Assembly: GCF_001911425.1 (NCBI RefSeq)
Contig: NZ_MPPL01000001.1
Coordinates: 3,556,906-3,612,433, forward strand
Length of the DNA: 55,528 nucleotides
From: Mucilaginibacter polytrichastri
GTDB lineage: Bacteria; Bacteroidota; Bacteroidia; Sphingobacteriales; Sphingobacteriaceae
Reading direction: 5' to 3'
Made by a program: the position numbers and the translations under genes
The notes under the pieces: model-generated
What the model was told of the DNA's origin: nothing
The model's database searches: none
The model's input: the letters and a program-made list of their open reading frames with translations, nothing else
Part shown: piece by piece, positions 26,881 through 37,295 of the stretch
How positions within the stretch are numbered: the first letter of the stretch is position 1
How the letters are laid out: each line of letters begins with the position of its first letter

Positions 26881-28068
26881 TTATTCGTCGCCGCCTTTTT
26901 CGTCGTCTTTAGTGGCTGGTTTATCCCTAAGCGGCATACCATCTCTAATCTCGTCGGTGGCTTTAGTCAGTATCTTATCGCCAACGGTCATTCCTTTTCC
27001 AAAAATTTCAATGTTTCCGCTGCCATCTTCCAGGCCGGGTTTAACATCAACCCATTTAGCGTGATGGTTTGAGTCAACCTTAACAATAAACACTTTCTCT
27101 GTCGAACGTACTACCGCTGCCTTAGGAACTATAAAACTGCTATCGCGCGACGGAAGCGGCATATTTACTTCAGCAGTCATTCCCGGTAAAAGCTTTTTGT
27201 TCTTATTATAAACATCCATCTCTAAGCGTTCAGACCGTAAACGGGCATCAAGCGCGCCAGATAAACGTACCACTTTAGCGGTAAAAGTTTCGTTAGGCAA
27301 AGAGCGAACGGTAAATGAAACTTCATCCTTATTACTTAAACCACCGGTGTAGGCCTCGGGTATAGATACAATTAAACGCATCCTGCTCTGTTGTTGCAAT
27401 ACCAGCACCGGCAGGGCCGACCCGGTACCACTTGGGCCAACATAAGCGCCAATGTTTACATTACGGGCGGTAATCACGCCATCAAACGGTGCACGGATAA
27501 CCAAGTACTCCAGGTTGGCGCTAATTTGTTTGTAGAATGATTTGGCTGCCTCTATGTTTGCATAATCAGCATCCTTTTTTGCAGCAGCCTGGTCTACATC
27601 ATTTTGGGCGATGGTACCGGGCGTTTTAGCTGTATTAACCAAACGATCATAGTTTGATTTGCTTGCCGCATAAGCCGCTGTTTGCTGCGCTATACGGGCT
27701 TTAGCTTCTGCCAATTGTGAATTAATCTCCGGTGCATCGAGGGTCATTAAAACCTGGCCGGAATGCACTTCAGAACCTACGTCAACTTTTAATTGCTTAA
27801 CGTAGCTACTTACTTTGGCATAAAGATCAACCTGTTGATAGGGTGCCAGTTCGCCCGGCACCTGGATGTTAGAGGTTAGCTTACCTTTTTGTAAACTAAC
27901 GGTCTCTACAACCGGGTTATCAACACCCTGCTCCTGTTGCTCGGCAGCCTGGTCTTCTTTCTCTTTTTCTTTTTTGTCACCGCAGCTGCTCAAAGTTAAG
28001 CTGCATGCTATCAAAGCCACCAAAGCTGTTGATAATTTAACCGGCATTTTTAACGCTATAGTTTTCAT
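26881..28068 (-). CDS. RND efflux periplasmic adaptor lipoprotein (MFP family)
   Basis: A 395-residue protein. The signal peptide ends in the lipobox LSSC with Cys29, so it is an anchored lipoprotein facing the periplasm. A charged Lys/Glu linker is followed by a biotinyl-lipoyl-like domain split around a coiled-coil hairpin (~residues 95-190, RIAQQTAAYAASKSNYDRLV...), a beta-barrel domain and a C-terminal membrane-proximal domain. It bridges the RND pump and the outer-membrane channel. It is the last gene of an efflux operon with a 42-bp gap after the permease. This order (channel, pump, adaptor) is the reverse of the commonest one. Confidence 0.9.
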   Translation of the reverse strand: MKTIALKMPVKLSTALVALIACSLTLSSCGDKKEKEKEDQAAEQQEQGVDNPVVETVSLQKGKLTSNIQVPGELAPYQQVDLYAKVSSYVKQLKVDVGSEVHSGQVLMTLDAPEINSQLAEAKARIAQQTAAYAASKSNYDRLVNTAKTPGTIAQNDVDQAAAKKDADYANIEAAKSFYKQISANLEYLVIRAPFDGVITARNVNIGAYVGPSGTGSALPVLVLQQQSRMRLIVSIPEAYTGGLSNKDEVSFTVRSLPNETFTAKVVRLSGALDARLRSERLEMDVYNKNKKLLPGMTAEVNMPLPSRDSSFIVPKAAVVRSTEKVFIVKVDSNHHAKWVDVKPGLEDGSGNIEIFGKGMTVGDKILTKATDEIRDGMPLRDKPATKDDEKGGDE

Positions 28069-28110
28069 GTGTATTTCTTACTGATCTGTATCAGGGACTA
28101 ATTCTGTTAA

Positions 28111-31100
28111 TTATTGTAATTCTATTAAATGCTGATCGTTACCGCCTTCTGGGCTATGTTTCAATGGCACATAGAATTTGCTTTCTTTATCTTCCGGATC
28201 TAGTGATACAGAATCTGTAGTAGCGTTACCTTGTACCCATGCAAATATTAAAGGTAATATAAGCAAGGCAGCAAATGTTGATGCAAATAAACCACCTATA
28301 ACCGCACGGCCCAGTGGCGATGTTTGATCACCACCTTCGCCAAGGCCGGATGCCATCGGGATCATACCCACCATCATGGCCAAACTGGTCATGAGGATTG
28401 GCCTTAAACGCAGTGCAGCAGCTTCACGGGCGGCTTTAAGTGCATTACCATTATATTTACGAATCTCTTCGGCGTTGGAGATCAATAATACCGAGTTGGA
28501 AATAGATACCCCTACGGACATAATCATACCCATATAAGACTGTAAGTTTAGTGTAGAACCGGTTATTTTAACCAACAGCAATGAACCAAATAGTACCGCC
28601 GGTACTGTAGATAACACAACCAATGCCACTTTAAAGGATTGAAAGTTGGCAGTAAGCATCAGGAATATCACAATGATAGCCACTAATAAGCCGTTTTGTA
28701 AGCTACCCAGGGTATCATCAAGCGTTTGGGTTAAACCGCGGGGTTGTACTGTTAAACCACGGGGTAATTTACCTAATGATTTAATTACCTTTTGCAAATC
28801 GTCTGAAGCGGTACCCAAATCCTTTTTGTTGAGGTTGGCGGTTACGGTAACCATTGGGATGGCACCTATATCATCGTCCTCACCATAGGTAGTACCCATT
28901 TTAATATCGGCAACATCACCTAAAACAGGGCGTTGCTGGTTGGCCATAATCGGGATTTCCTTAATAGAATTAATATCGGCCATTTGGTATTCTGGCACCT
29001 GTACCTGTACGTTGTAGCTTAAGCCAACTTTCTCATCCAGCCATACGTTTTTATCTGTAAACCTTGATGAAGATGTTGCTGCGATTAATGAGCGCGATAT
29101 ATCACTAAGGCTTAAGCCCAATTGTGCAGCACGAACACGATCTATGTTGATATTAATAGCCGGGTATTTTACAGCTTGCCCTAATTGTACATCGCGCATA
29201 TAATCCAGCTTCTTCAGCTTCTCGAGTACTTTGTAAGCAAACTGGATATTCTGCTTTTTATTTTTGCCCAAAATGGCCACCTCAACAGGTGTAGGTGAAC
29301 CCTGGCTCAAAATTTTATCTGTTAAATCGATTGGTTCGAACGAAAGCGACACGTTGGGCTGCTCTTTAGCCATACGCGCTCTAAACTTCTCTTTAAAATC
29401 GTCCAGGTTTACTTTATAGTCTTCTGCCAGGTTTACTTGTAGCACAGCCTCTTGCGGGCCGGCCATAAATAAATAGATTGGGCTTGTTGAAAACTGCGAC
29501 GGGTGCTGCCCAACAAATGCAGATGTAACCTGGATATTTTTGCGGCCCACCATCGCATTTAACATGTGCAGTGTTTTAATCACAACAGCTTCTGTACGCT
29601 CTAAACGTGTGCCGTCTGGTGCGCGTAATCTCACCTGAAAGGTGCCCGAATTTACCTTAGGCAATACATCGCGCCCGGTAATACTCAGAATAAAATATGC
29701 CGCACCCAAAGCACCAACCACATAAACGATAGAGATGAGCTTACGGGTTTTTAGCATACTATCTATCAGGCCCAAATATTTAACCCTGAATTTATCGAAG
29801 CCGCCGCCCTCTTTAGCTCTTTCTTCCATTTGATGCAACTCTTCTTCTTTTTGAGCAGCGTGGTCGCCCTCGTCTTCCATGGCATAATCAGCTTTTTCAT
29901 GCTTGTTGATCATAATCCAGTTGGCCATTACCGGTACAAAGGTTTGTGCCAGTAAATAAGACGTAATCATAGAGAAACCGATAGCCAATGCTAATGGTAA
30001 GAATAATGCACCTGGGATACCCGTCATGGTGAAGGCCGGTGCAAACACCGCCAGGATACAAAACAGGATCAGCAATTTAGGGAACGCAATTTCCTTACAG
30101 GCATCCCAAATGGCCAGGGCTTTGGGTTTACCCATATCAAAATGCTGGTGAATATTCTCTATCGTTACCGTGGATTCATCTACCAGTACACCAATAGCCA
30201 GCGACAACCCGCTCAGCGTCATAATGTTGATGGTTTGGTGGAATAACGAAAGGAATAAAATACCAGAGACAAGAGATGTAGGGATAGTTAAAATTACAAT
30301 AAGCGCCCCTCTCTTATCGCCCAAAAACAGCAATACCATTAAACCTGTAAGTATGGCACCAATGGTACCCTCTTCGGCCAAACTTTTTACTGCGTTAATT
30401 ACATATATAGATTGGTCAAACTCATAAGATAGCTTTACATCATCCGGCAATAAAGCCTGGAAACGGGGTATTGCTTTCTTCAGGTTTTGAACCACTTCCC
30501 AGGTAGATGCATCGGCAGACTTGGTGATAGGCAGGTATACAGAGCGTTTACCATTAATAAGTGCATAACTGCTGGTTATATCTGCACCATCTTCTACCGT
30601 ACCAACATCGCGCAAAAACACGGTTTGGATACCATTGCGGTAAATAGGAATATTACCAAAGTCAGGGATTTTCTTAATTGAAGTGTTGGCCGGGGTTACA
30701 TAGTTAAAGTCGCCTATGCGTACGTTACCGGCCGGGGTATTCTGATTATTATCGCGAATAGCGGCCACAATCTGATCGGGCGTTAAGCTATGCGAGCGTA
30801 ACAGCTCCGGGTCAATCTTAACAACTACAGTACGGGTATTACCACCAAACGGCGCCGGTGATACCAACCCTGGTACCGATGTAAATGAAGAACGTACATA
30901 AATGTTGGCCATATCCAGCAACTCGTTATTGGTACGGGTTGGGCTGCTTAATACTAACTGGCCAACCGGCAAGGTAGAAGCATCGAAACGGAGAATAAAG
31001 GGTGGCTGTGTTCCCGGGGGGAAGATAGCCTGGGCCCTGTTGGTGTAAGCCGTGACCTCCGCCGCGGCTTGTGCCATATTTGTTCCCTGATAGAAAGTTA

Positions 31101-31377
31101 ATTTAATGAGTGTTAAACCGGTAATATTACGGGTTTCGATACTTTTTACACCCGATACGTACAAAAGTAAGTTTACATATTGTTTACCAAAGTATGATTC
31201 CATCTGATCGGCAGTGTAACCACCAAACGGATGCGAAACGTAGATTACCGGAAGGTTAAGATCCGGGAAAATATCAATCTTGATATTGCGTATAGCATTT
31301 ATACCAAAGAAAAACAATCCGGCCACAATAACCAACACAGTAATTGGTCTTTGTAGTGCGCCTTTTATCATTCCCAT
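28111..31377 (-). CDS. RND family efflux pump, HAE-type inner-membrane permease
   Basis: A 1088-residue protein with ~12 transmembrane helices and two large periplasmic loops. It starts with the usual hydrophobic helix after MGMIKGALQRPITVLV. LSGLSLAIGVLVDESTVTIENI is the helix-4 region carrying the proton-relay acidic residues. A charged cytoplasmic segment (~residues 500-545, rich in Glu and His) joins the two halves. RND pumps use proton entry to expel drugs, solvents or lipids through the outer-membrane partner. The ATG is 7 bp downstream of the channel gene stop. The substrate is not deducible. Confidence 0.92.
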   Translation of the reverse strand: MGMIKGALQRPITVLVIVAGLFFFGINAIRNIKIDIFPDLNLPVIYVSHPFGGYTADQMESYFGKQYVNLLLYVSGVKSIETRNITGLTLIKLTFYQGTNMAQAAAEVTAYTNRAQAIFPPGTQPPFILRFDASTLPVGQLVLSSPTRTNNELLDMANIYVRSSFTSVPGLVSPAPFGGNTRTVVVKIDPELLRSHSLTPDQIVAAIRDNNQNTPAGNVRIGDFNYVTPANTSIKKIPDFGNIPIYRNGIQTVFLRDVGTVEDGADITSSYALINGKRSVYLPITKSADASTWEVVQNLKKAIPRFQALLPDDVKLSYEFDQSIYVINAVKSLAEEGTIGAILTGLMVLLFLGDKRGALIVILTIPTSLVSGILFLSLFHQTINIMTLSGLSLAIGVLVDESTVTIENIHQHFDMGKPKALAIWDACKEIAFPKLLILFCILAVFAPAFTMTGIPGALFLPLALAIGFSMITSYLLAQTFVPVMANWIMINKHEKADYAMEDEGDHAAQKEEELHQMEERAKEGGGFDKFRVKYLGLIDSMLKTRKLISIVYVVGALGAAYFILSITGRDVLPKVNSGTFQVRLRAPDGTRLERTEAVVIKTLHMLNAMVGRKNIQVTSAFVGQHPSQFSTSPIYLFMAGPQEAVLQVNLAEDYKVNLDDFKEKFRARMAKEQPNVSLSFEPIDLTDKILSQGSPTPVEVAILGKNKKQNIQFAYKVLEKLKKLDYMRDVQLGQAVKYPAININIDRVRAAQLGLSLSDISRSLIAATSSSRFTDKNVWLDEKVGLSYNVQVQVPEYQMADINSIKEIPIMANQQRPVLGDVADIKMGTTYGEDDDIGAIPMVTVTANLNKKDLGTASDDLQKVIKSLGKLPRGLTVQPRGLTQTLDDTLGSLQNGLLVAIIVIFLMLTANFQSFKVALVVLSTVPAVLFGSLLLVKITGSTLNLQSYMGMIMSVGVSISNSVLLISNAEEIRKYNGNALKAAREAAALRLRPILMTSLAMMVGMIPMASGLGEGGDQTSPLGRAVIGGLFASTFAALLILPLIFAWVQGNATTDSVSLDPEDKESKFYVPLKHSPEGGNDQHLIELQ

Positions 31378-31384
31378 CTTTATA

Positions 31385-32791
31385 TTATTGTAAGTTGTTT
31401 ATAAATATTCCAAAATCACCTGCTGCTGCAGCTTTTAACAGTACCGCCTGCCAAACGTTGTTGTAAGCAATATCACGGTCTATCTGCGCACGGTTTAAAT
31501 TAAACAGCGCTGTTGTAAAATCAACAATGCTCGATAAGCCGTTGCGATAAAGTGTGCCCTTTTGCACATAAGCATCATTAGCGGCTTTTACCTCTATCGG
31601 TGCTTCGCGATAATTCTTTAATGAATTACCGATGCGTATCTCTGCAAGTGCCTGTTGTGCTACCAATTGCTGGGTTATCAGGTCGTAATCGTCCTTATAT
31701 TGCATCGAGGTATATTTTTGCGATTTAACCTGGTAATGCACCCTGAACAAACTGGTGAAGTTCCAGTTTACACCTATGCCCAACAGGTAATTATAGCGGG
31801 TAGGATCTACACCCGAACCATAATTATCATTGTAGTCATTAGGCGCGGTAGCGGTTACGCCCGGCGAAAAGCCCGACCCCCTGCCCTGGAAAGTACCAAA
31901 GAAGCTAAACGTTGGCATGGCAAGTTTACTTAAATACTTAGCCTGGTTATCGCTTACGTTAACGCGGCTTTGGTAGTACTGCAATAACGGGTGGTTTTGC
32001 AATGATACGGTAGATGCAGCATCTGTGTTTGGAGGTACGCCTGTTACAAAAACACTATCAAGTGCAAATTGCCGCGGCGTAACACCAAGGTATTGTACCA
32101 GCTGGCTATTACGATCCTGGGCGGTTTGCTGTGCGTTGGTTAATGCAATACGGGCGTTAGAAACCTCTGAGTTAGCCAAAGATGAATCTACCCCGGCATT
32201 TAAGCCGTTGGTTACACGGGCAACTACAACACGGCGCAGTTCGAGCGCGCGGTTTAAGTTATCTTGCTGTGATTTTACAATGCGTTGCGCAGCCAGCAGA
32301 TCTAAATAAGCCGCAGCGATACGTACCTTGTGTTGAAATAATTCCTGGTTAAGATCATTCTGATCTCTTGCCACAATTTTCTTTTGCACGTTCACCTTTT
32401 CAACGGCGCGGCCAAAAGCAAAAAAGTCCCAATCAACATTGGTAAGATACAGGGCGCCAAAGGCAGCATTCCAATTTTGGGATGCCAATGCCGGGCCCGA
32501 TGAAGCCACATTACCTCCCCGGTAACCATACAACGGACCATTAGTACCGTTAATGGTACCATAATCCTGCTGGCCGGAGAAGTTTAAATTGGGAAGATAC
32601 TCGGTACGGGTTTCTGACAGATAAGCCTTTGAAGCATTCAGCTGGTTAGCTTTTGCTTTAACTGCAGGATAGTTTTGTAATCCTAAGCTTACTGCCTCTT
32701 TCATACTCAGCGTTTGCTGAGCATATCCATTTACCGTATAAAAACTAATAAAAATCGACGTGATGCCGTAGAAAGCAATTTTATTAAACAT
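31385..32791 (-). CDS. TolC-family outer-membrane efflux channel
   Basis: A 468-residue protein counted from the ATG at 32791. An upstream in-frame ATG at 32836 lies before the predicted promoter and is excluded. The signal peptide ends at NGYAQQ, then comes the repeated TolC fold: two alpha-helical hairpins (for example MKEAVSLGLQNYPAVKAKANQL and IVKSQQDNLNRALELRRVVVARV) with beta-strand insertions. It forms the outer-membrane exit duct for the RND pump encoded just downstream. It is first in its operon. Confidence 0.88.
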   Translation of the reverse strand: MFNKIAFYGITSIFISFYTVNGYAQQTLSMKEAVSLGLQNYPAVKAKANQLNASKAYLSETRTEYLPNLNFSGQQDYGTINGTNGPLYGYRGGNVASSGPALASQNWNAAFGALYLTNVDWDFFAFGRAVEKVNVQKKIVARDQNDLNQELFQHKVRIAAAYLDLLAAQRIVKSQQDNLNRALELRRVVVARVTNGLNAGVDSSLANSEVSNARIALTNAQQTAQDRNSQLVQYLGVTPRQFALDSVFVTGVPPNTDAASTVSLQNHPLLQYYQSRVNVSDNQAKYLSKLAMPTFSFFGTFQGRGSGFSPGVTATAPNDYNDNYGSGVDPTRYNYLLGIGVNWNFTSLFRVHYQVKSQKYTSMQYKDDYDLITQQLVAQQALAEIRIGNSLKNYREAPIEVKAANDAYVQKGTLYRNGLSSIVDFTTALFNLNRAQIDRDIAYNNVWQAVLLKAAAAGDFGIFINNLQ

Positions 32792-32814
32792 GGGGTAACG
32801 TGTATGAGATAGGG

Positions 32815-32822
32815 CAAATTTA
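32815..32822 (-). promoter_or_regulatory. -7 promoter element (TAAATTTG) of the efflux operon
   Basis: An exact TAnnTTTG match on the minus strand, 24 bp before the ATG at 32791. Confidence 0.55.
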
Positions 32823-32982
32823 AACGTTAAAACCATCTCTTTTTGTAATAAACCTGTTTCTTTGATATTTTTTTTACAATATTAGTGTCAGAATCTATCA
32901 TAAAAAATCATAATTTCAGTTTCACGTACTTTTAAGTCAGTAAATTTATGACGTTTAGATAATTTATATCATATCAGTTAAA

Positions 32983-34272
32983 TCATTGCAAATCAGTTAA
33001 TATACTTTTTGAAGCATTTTTACCACTGGTAAGCGCCGCTTCTACAGTACCCATTGATGGCCCTTGGTACAAATATTCGCCTGCAAAGTATAAAGTGTGC
33101 TGTACGGGGAGGTTTAGTACAGCACGCGCTGCTTCAGACGTAACAGTATCGTAAGCATAAGAACCACGGGAATATAAGTCTGCCGTCCAGTTCACAACAT
33201 AATGGGCAATAAGCTTATGTTTCAGATCTGCTATACTAATGCCATAAATATTGGATAATGAGGTGAGAGCCATTTCAAATAGTTCTTCTTCGGTTGCATG
33301 TTCCAATTCCCTGGCAGGCCCACCACCCAGCCAGCCTGTAAGTAAAGGCTCGTGCCCGGGTGCTTGTGTCCACCAGGTAGGTATCTTTTCATCAGAAAAA
33401 AGGAAACCCATATCAGTCATATCCTGCCCGCCGGCCTGCTGCCAGAATACCTCATCAAACCTCAACAGTATTTTAATAATTGCTCCAAAACCTATTTGCT
33501 GCAAGGCGTCATGATGTATAGTTATTTCAGGCTGAAAGATAATCCGTTCCTGATTGTCTGCCGGTAATTGCAAAACACCCAATGATAAAGCAATTAATAC
33601 CTTATCGGCCTCATAGGTATCTCCGTAAAGGGTAATTACTTTTACAGGGTTACCAGTCCATTCTACAGCCTTAACCGGCGAGTTAAGGTGGATGTTACCT
33701 CCACTAGCTTTAATCTCATCAACCAAGTAATTAATTATGCGGCAATAGCCGCCATCAACCCGGTGCTGTGCGCTATAGTCTTCGTTCTGCCATTCTTCGC
33801 GCAGGGCAAATGTACTGGCATTGCCGGGGTCGGCAGTATCATAACCCGCAACAAACCCTAATACAGATTTTTTGAGGGGCTGATATTTTTCATCCGGAAA
33901 ATACTCCTCCAAAAAGCTACTGATGCTGGTATCATGCTTCAGCTTTTTAAGATTGTCCATTAATTTATCCCAGCCTTCTACCTGCTCATCTTCGGCAAAG
34001 AATCTGCCATCTTTGTAGTGCCACATTTCGCCGCCCGCATGCTTGTAGCCAATCCCGGCTTCATCAAGTAAGGCAAGTGTTACCGGCAAATCTCCATGTA
34101 CAAATTCGGCTCCAAGTTCAATACTAGAAAAAGCAGCATCGGTAATGGTATGGATACGCCCGCCGGTACGGTTACGCGCCTCGAGCACAGTTACGCTTTT
34201 ACCCGCCCTGGCCAATAAACAGGCAGCCATTAAGCCAGCGGCACCAGCACCTATAACTATAATATTCTCCAT
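32983..34272 (-). CDS. Flavin monoamine oxidase family protein
   Basis: A 429-residue protein counted from the ATG at 34272. The N-terminal FAD-binding Rossmann motif is IVIGAGAAGLMAACLLARAG, followed by VLEARNRTGGRI and the ELGAEFVHG segment typical of amine oxidases. The C-terminus has YFAGEYLYQGPSMGTVEAALTSGKNAS, the second FAD contact region. There is no signal peptide. The family oxidises amines, polyamines or related substrates to imines with release of hydrogen peroxide. It lies between the efflux operon and the GH2 gene with no obvious partner. The substrate is unknown. Confidence 0.85.
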   Translation of the reverse strand: MENIIVIGAGAAGLMAACLLARAGKSVTVLEARNRTGGRIHTITDAAFSSIELGAEFVHGDLPVTLALLDEAGIGYKHAGGEMWHYKDGRFFAEDEQVEGWDKLMDNLKKLKHDTSISSFLEEYFPDEKYQPLKKSVLGFVAGYDTADPGNASTFALREEWQNEDYSAQHRVDGGYCRIINYLVDEIKASGGNIHLNSPVKAVEWTGNPVKVITLYGDTYEADKVLIALSLGVLQLPADNQERIIFQPEITIHHDALQQIGFGAIIKILLRFDEVFWQQAGGQDMTDMGFLFSDEKIPTWWTQAPGHEPLLTGWLGGGPARELEHATEEELFEMALTSLSNIYGISIADLKHKLIAHYVVNWTADLYSRGSYAYDTVTSEAARAVLNLPVQHTLYFAGEYLYQGPSMGTVEAALTSGKNASKSILTDLQ

Positions 34273-34341
34273 ATTTTCATAATCAAGAGTCAAAAACCAA
34301 GAGACAAGATAATAAATCCGAAATCGGAAATACCGTACAAT

Positions 34342-34373
34342 AAAAAAGCCGCCTCAAAAGTTTTGAGACGGCC
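34342..34373 (-). terminator. Rho-independent terminator after the GH2 gene
   Basis: On the minus strand GCCGTCTCAA pairs with TTGAGGCGGC (one mismatch), followed by TTTTTTA. It ends the leftward SusC-to-GH2 locus before the oxidase gene. Confidence 0.82.
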
Positions 34374-34403
34374 GGATTTAGAGTGATTGATTGAGTTTCT
34401 TTA

Positions 34404-37202
34404 TTATTTGCTTGCCAATGGCGCGCTTAATGTTTGCTTATCAATGTTCCAACCTTCTATTAAAATGGTTGGTGTGGTTGTACCTAATTTGGCAACCGGC
34501 GCACTTACCGTTACGGTAATGCTCTCATGCGGGGCCAGTGTAAAGTAATTGGCAGACCAGTAACTTGGCATTACCTCTTCACCGTTCTTCATGAGTTGCG
34601 GGCGAACGAAGAAAGCGATTTGCGACGTATTGTTGCTTAATTGCACCGTCCACTTGTTTTCGCTTACACCTTTGGTGCCTTTTAATACTTTGGCTACTAC
34701 CTGGGTACGCTTCATTTTATTGAAAGCTGTAAAATCGTTTCCAGGGGCCATCCAGTATACGTTATGCGATACTACTTTGCCTGCGGCGTTCTTTAAATTC
34801 AGCACCACAAAGCTTACACCTTTAATACCTGCAAGGGTTTCTTTTAATTTGATGGTTGATTGCACACCCTCTTGCGCCAAACCTAAATTATCCAGGTGGA
34901 TTGATTTCAGCAGTTTGGTATCGGTAGTATAAATAGCAGCATCGGCACTTAACCTGCCTGTTGCATGGTGGTTACGGTTTATGATAGCCACTGTTGAATC
35001 ATTTTGATTAAACTGTATATGTAATGGCTCTATCGCATTTTGCATAGCATAGTAACCTGCATTAGGCTCCAGGTACCAGTCATAGATCTGCCAGATAACA
35101 CTTGGAAAAGCTGCATTCAGTTTCCAAAGCATTACACCACCAGTTTGGGTTAGCTTAGAACCTGCGGCTTCAAATATACCCTGGTAACCCACGGCATTCA
35201 TCATCTGCATTTTATCCGAAAACTCTACGATATCGGTTGGCTGGCCGTAACTTTTGGCCATTATCTTGTAATACTCGTCATACTTGCCTGCGCCTGTTGC
35301 CGCATCATGGTATCCCCAGCTGTTGTTGAGCGGGAATGGCAGGCTTTTGTCCCAGCTTAGGTTGGTAATAATTTTCGGCAATGTGGTATATGGCGGCTGC
35401 GACGGGATACCTGTTTCATCCTTAAATACCCAGTCGTGCTGCAGGTCTGCCAGTTTATAATATTCTTTAGGGTCTTTCCAATCATAAGGGCCACCGCTGT
35501 AAACACCGGCATCCAGGTTATCGGGCCATGATTTTTTCCAGTCGGCAGGTAAATGCGCATGGCCGGATGAGCATGGGATAAACGGACGGGTACCATCCAG
35601 GTTAATTACGTTGTTACGCATGGCATCATAAAGATCCTTACGGGCATGGCCTTCGTTACCACCAGTCCAAACTAATAAGCTTGGGTGGTTACGCACCCGC
35701 AGTATGGTACTGATCACATTTTTTACAAAAACACCACCCTCCAACGGATAATCTTGCGAACCTTTAAATTCGCCTTGAGTATCGCCGGTGATCCAGAAAT
35801 CAGACCATACCAACTGACCATATTTATCGGCAGCATTCCAAAAGGCATCGCCCGGAGTAGGCCCGCCACCCCAAATCCTTACCAGGTTTACGTTGGCGTT
35901 ACGGCACAGGTGCATCTCATAATCATAACGGGCCGAGTCGCGGTTAAGCATCATATCAGGCACCCATGCGCCACCATTCAGGTGTATACGCTGGCCGTTC
36001 ACATAAAACTCGCGGCGCACATAGTTATTAACCGTTGTTGCCTTTGAGCCCACCGTACGGATACCGAATAAAAAGGTGGTATCATCCATCATGCCTTTTT
36101 CGTCGGCATATTGTAAACGGATACGGTATAAGTTAGGCTTACCGTAACCATTAGGCCACCATAAATGCGGCTGACTAACCATCAGCTGGCTGATCTTATC
36201 GGCATTCAGGGCCACATCGGTATTGGCATTAGCGTTAACCTTAATAGCTTGCGAAAACTGCACAGCAGCACCGGTAAAGTTTTCGGGCTTAATGCTTACA
36301 ATTAGTTTACCGTTGGTTGATGCACCAGTGTGGTTATCTAAAGTAAGATTTAAGGATATTTTGGCTACGCTGGTATCGGGTAGTTTAGGCAGGTCGGTCA
36401 CCAATTTAGGGTGGCTGATGGTTACACCACCTGTGGTACGCAAAAATACCGGCTGCCAGATACCCATGTTACGATCGCGCACAGGCGGAATCCAGTCCCA
36501 GCCTGTAGAACATAACATGGTTACGTTTTTACCGATATCGCCGGTTGGACCACCGTTCAGGTAAAACGGACCCATGGCTTCCAATTGCTCTTTATCCGGT
36601 AAGCCGGGATAATCAAGCGGGTATATTTTAACGGCAAGTACGTTATCGCCACCTGCGTTAACGTGTTTACTAATGTCGAGGCTGTATTCGGCAAACATCC
36701 CGGCCATTTGGGTCGAGTCGGCAATTTGTTTACCATTAACCCAAACCGCAGCGCGGTAGTTAATACCTTTAAATATCAATTGAAAAGTACGGCCCTTGTC
36801 GGCAGCGGCCACTTTAAATGTGGTACGGTACCAATAAGGCTTTTTCCAGGGGTTTTCGCCTGCTATGTGGCTGTATTGCGCCAGATTGTATTGCTTGTTA
36901 AACTCATCCGAAGCATCGGGGATCAGCATATTGTTTAAGCCCAGGTACGGATCGGGATAAATTTTGTTGGCCACCAAACCCGTAAGTACTGTTGACGGCA
37001 CCTTAACCGGCAACCAGTAAACACTCGAATGGTATTTTGGATTAGAGATCTCTGTACCCGACTCACCAATAAGCGATGACGACTGTAATTGAAAATTAGT
37101 TAATTTAACCTGCTTAACAGCGCCGCTTTGTGCCCATAAAGTAAAAGGCAGCAGGCAACAGGTAATAAGGCTTCCTATTGTAGAAAGAATTAGTTTCTTC
37201 AT
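34404..37202 (-). CDS. Exported GH2 exo-glycosidase (exo-beta-D-glucosaminidase/mannosidase-like)
   Basis: A 932-residue protein counted from the ATG at 37202; a longer frame begins before its -7 element. The signal peptide ends near LWAQ. Residues ~30-200 form the jelly-roll sugar-binding domain and 200-330 Ig-like domains, then the barrel. Catalytic Glu517 (acid/base, in WTGGNEGHA) and Glu596 (nucleophile, in FKDETGIPSQPP) are 79 residues apart, similar to exo-glucosaminidases. C-terminal beta domains follow. It has its own -7 element although it lies at the end of the SusC locus. It likely trims terminal beta-linked residues (glucosamine or mannose) from imported glycan. Confidence 0.85.
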   Translation of the reverse strand: MKKLILSTIGSLITCCLLPFTLWAQSGAVKQVKLTNFQLQSSSLIGESGTEISNPKYHSSVYWLPVKVPSTVLTGLVANKIYPDPYLGLNNMLIPDASDEFNKQYNLAQYSHIAGENPWKKPYWYRTTFKVAAADKGRTFQLIFKGINYRAAVWVNGKQIADSTQMAGMFAEYSLDISKHVNAGGDNVLAVKIYPLDYPGLPDKEQLEAMGPFYLNGGPTGDIGKNVTMLCSTGWDWIPPVRDRNMGIWQPVFLRTTGGVTISHPKLVTDLPKLPDTSVAKISLNLTLDNHTGASTNGKLIVSIKPENFTGAAVQFSQAIKVNANANTDVALNADKISQLMVSQPHLWWPNGYGKPNLYRIRLQYADEKGMMDDTTFLFGIRTVGSKATTVNNYVRREFYVNGQRIHLNGGAWVPDMMLNRDSARYDYEMHLCRNANVNLVRIWGGGPTPGDAFWNAADKYGQLVWSDFWITGDTQGEFKGSQDYPLEGGVFVKNVISTILRVRNHPSLLVWTGGNEGHARKDLYDAMRNNVINLDGTRPFIPCSSGHAHLPADWKKSWPDNLDAGVYSGGPYDWKDPKEYYKLADLQHDWVFKDETGIPSQPPYTTLPKIITNLSWDKSLPFPLNNSWGYHDAATGAGKYDEYYKIMAKSYGQPTDIVEFSDKMQMMNAVGYQGIFEAAGSKLTQTGGVMLWKLNAAFPSVIWQIYDWYLEPNAGYYAMQNAIEPLHIQFNQNDSTVAIINRNHHATGRLSADAAIYTTDTKLLKSIHLDNLGLAQEGVQSTIKLKETLAGIKGVSFVVLNLKNAAGKVVSHNVYWMAPGNDFTAFNKMKRTQVVAKVLKGTKGVSENKWTVQLSNNTSQIAFFVRPQLMKNGEEVMPSYWSANYFTLAPHESITVTVSAPVAKLGTTTPTILIEGWNIDKQTLSAPLASK

Positions 37203-37219
37203 TGAATATCTATTTATAA

Positions 37220-37227
37220 CAAAACTA
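37220..37227 (-). promoter_or_regulatory. -7 promoter element (TAGTTTTG) of the GH2 gene
   Basis: An exact TAnnTTTG match on the minus strand, 17 bp before the ATG at 37202, inside the 93-bp gap after the cytochrome gene. Confidence 0.55.
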
Positions 37228-37295
37228 CATAACATCAATCGTTTGCCGTTGTATTGATTTACCCTTTTATGATATAATTTCACTATAAGCACCGT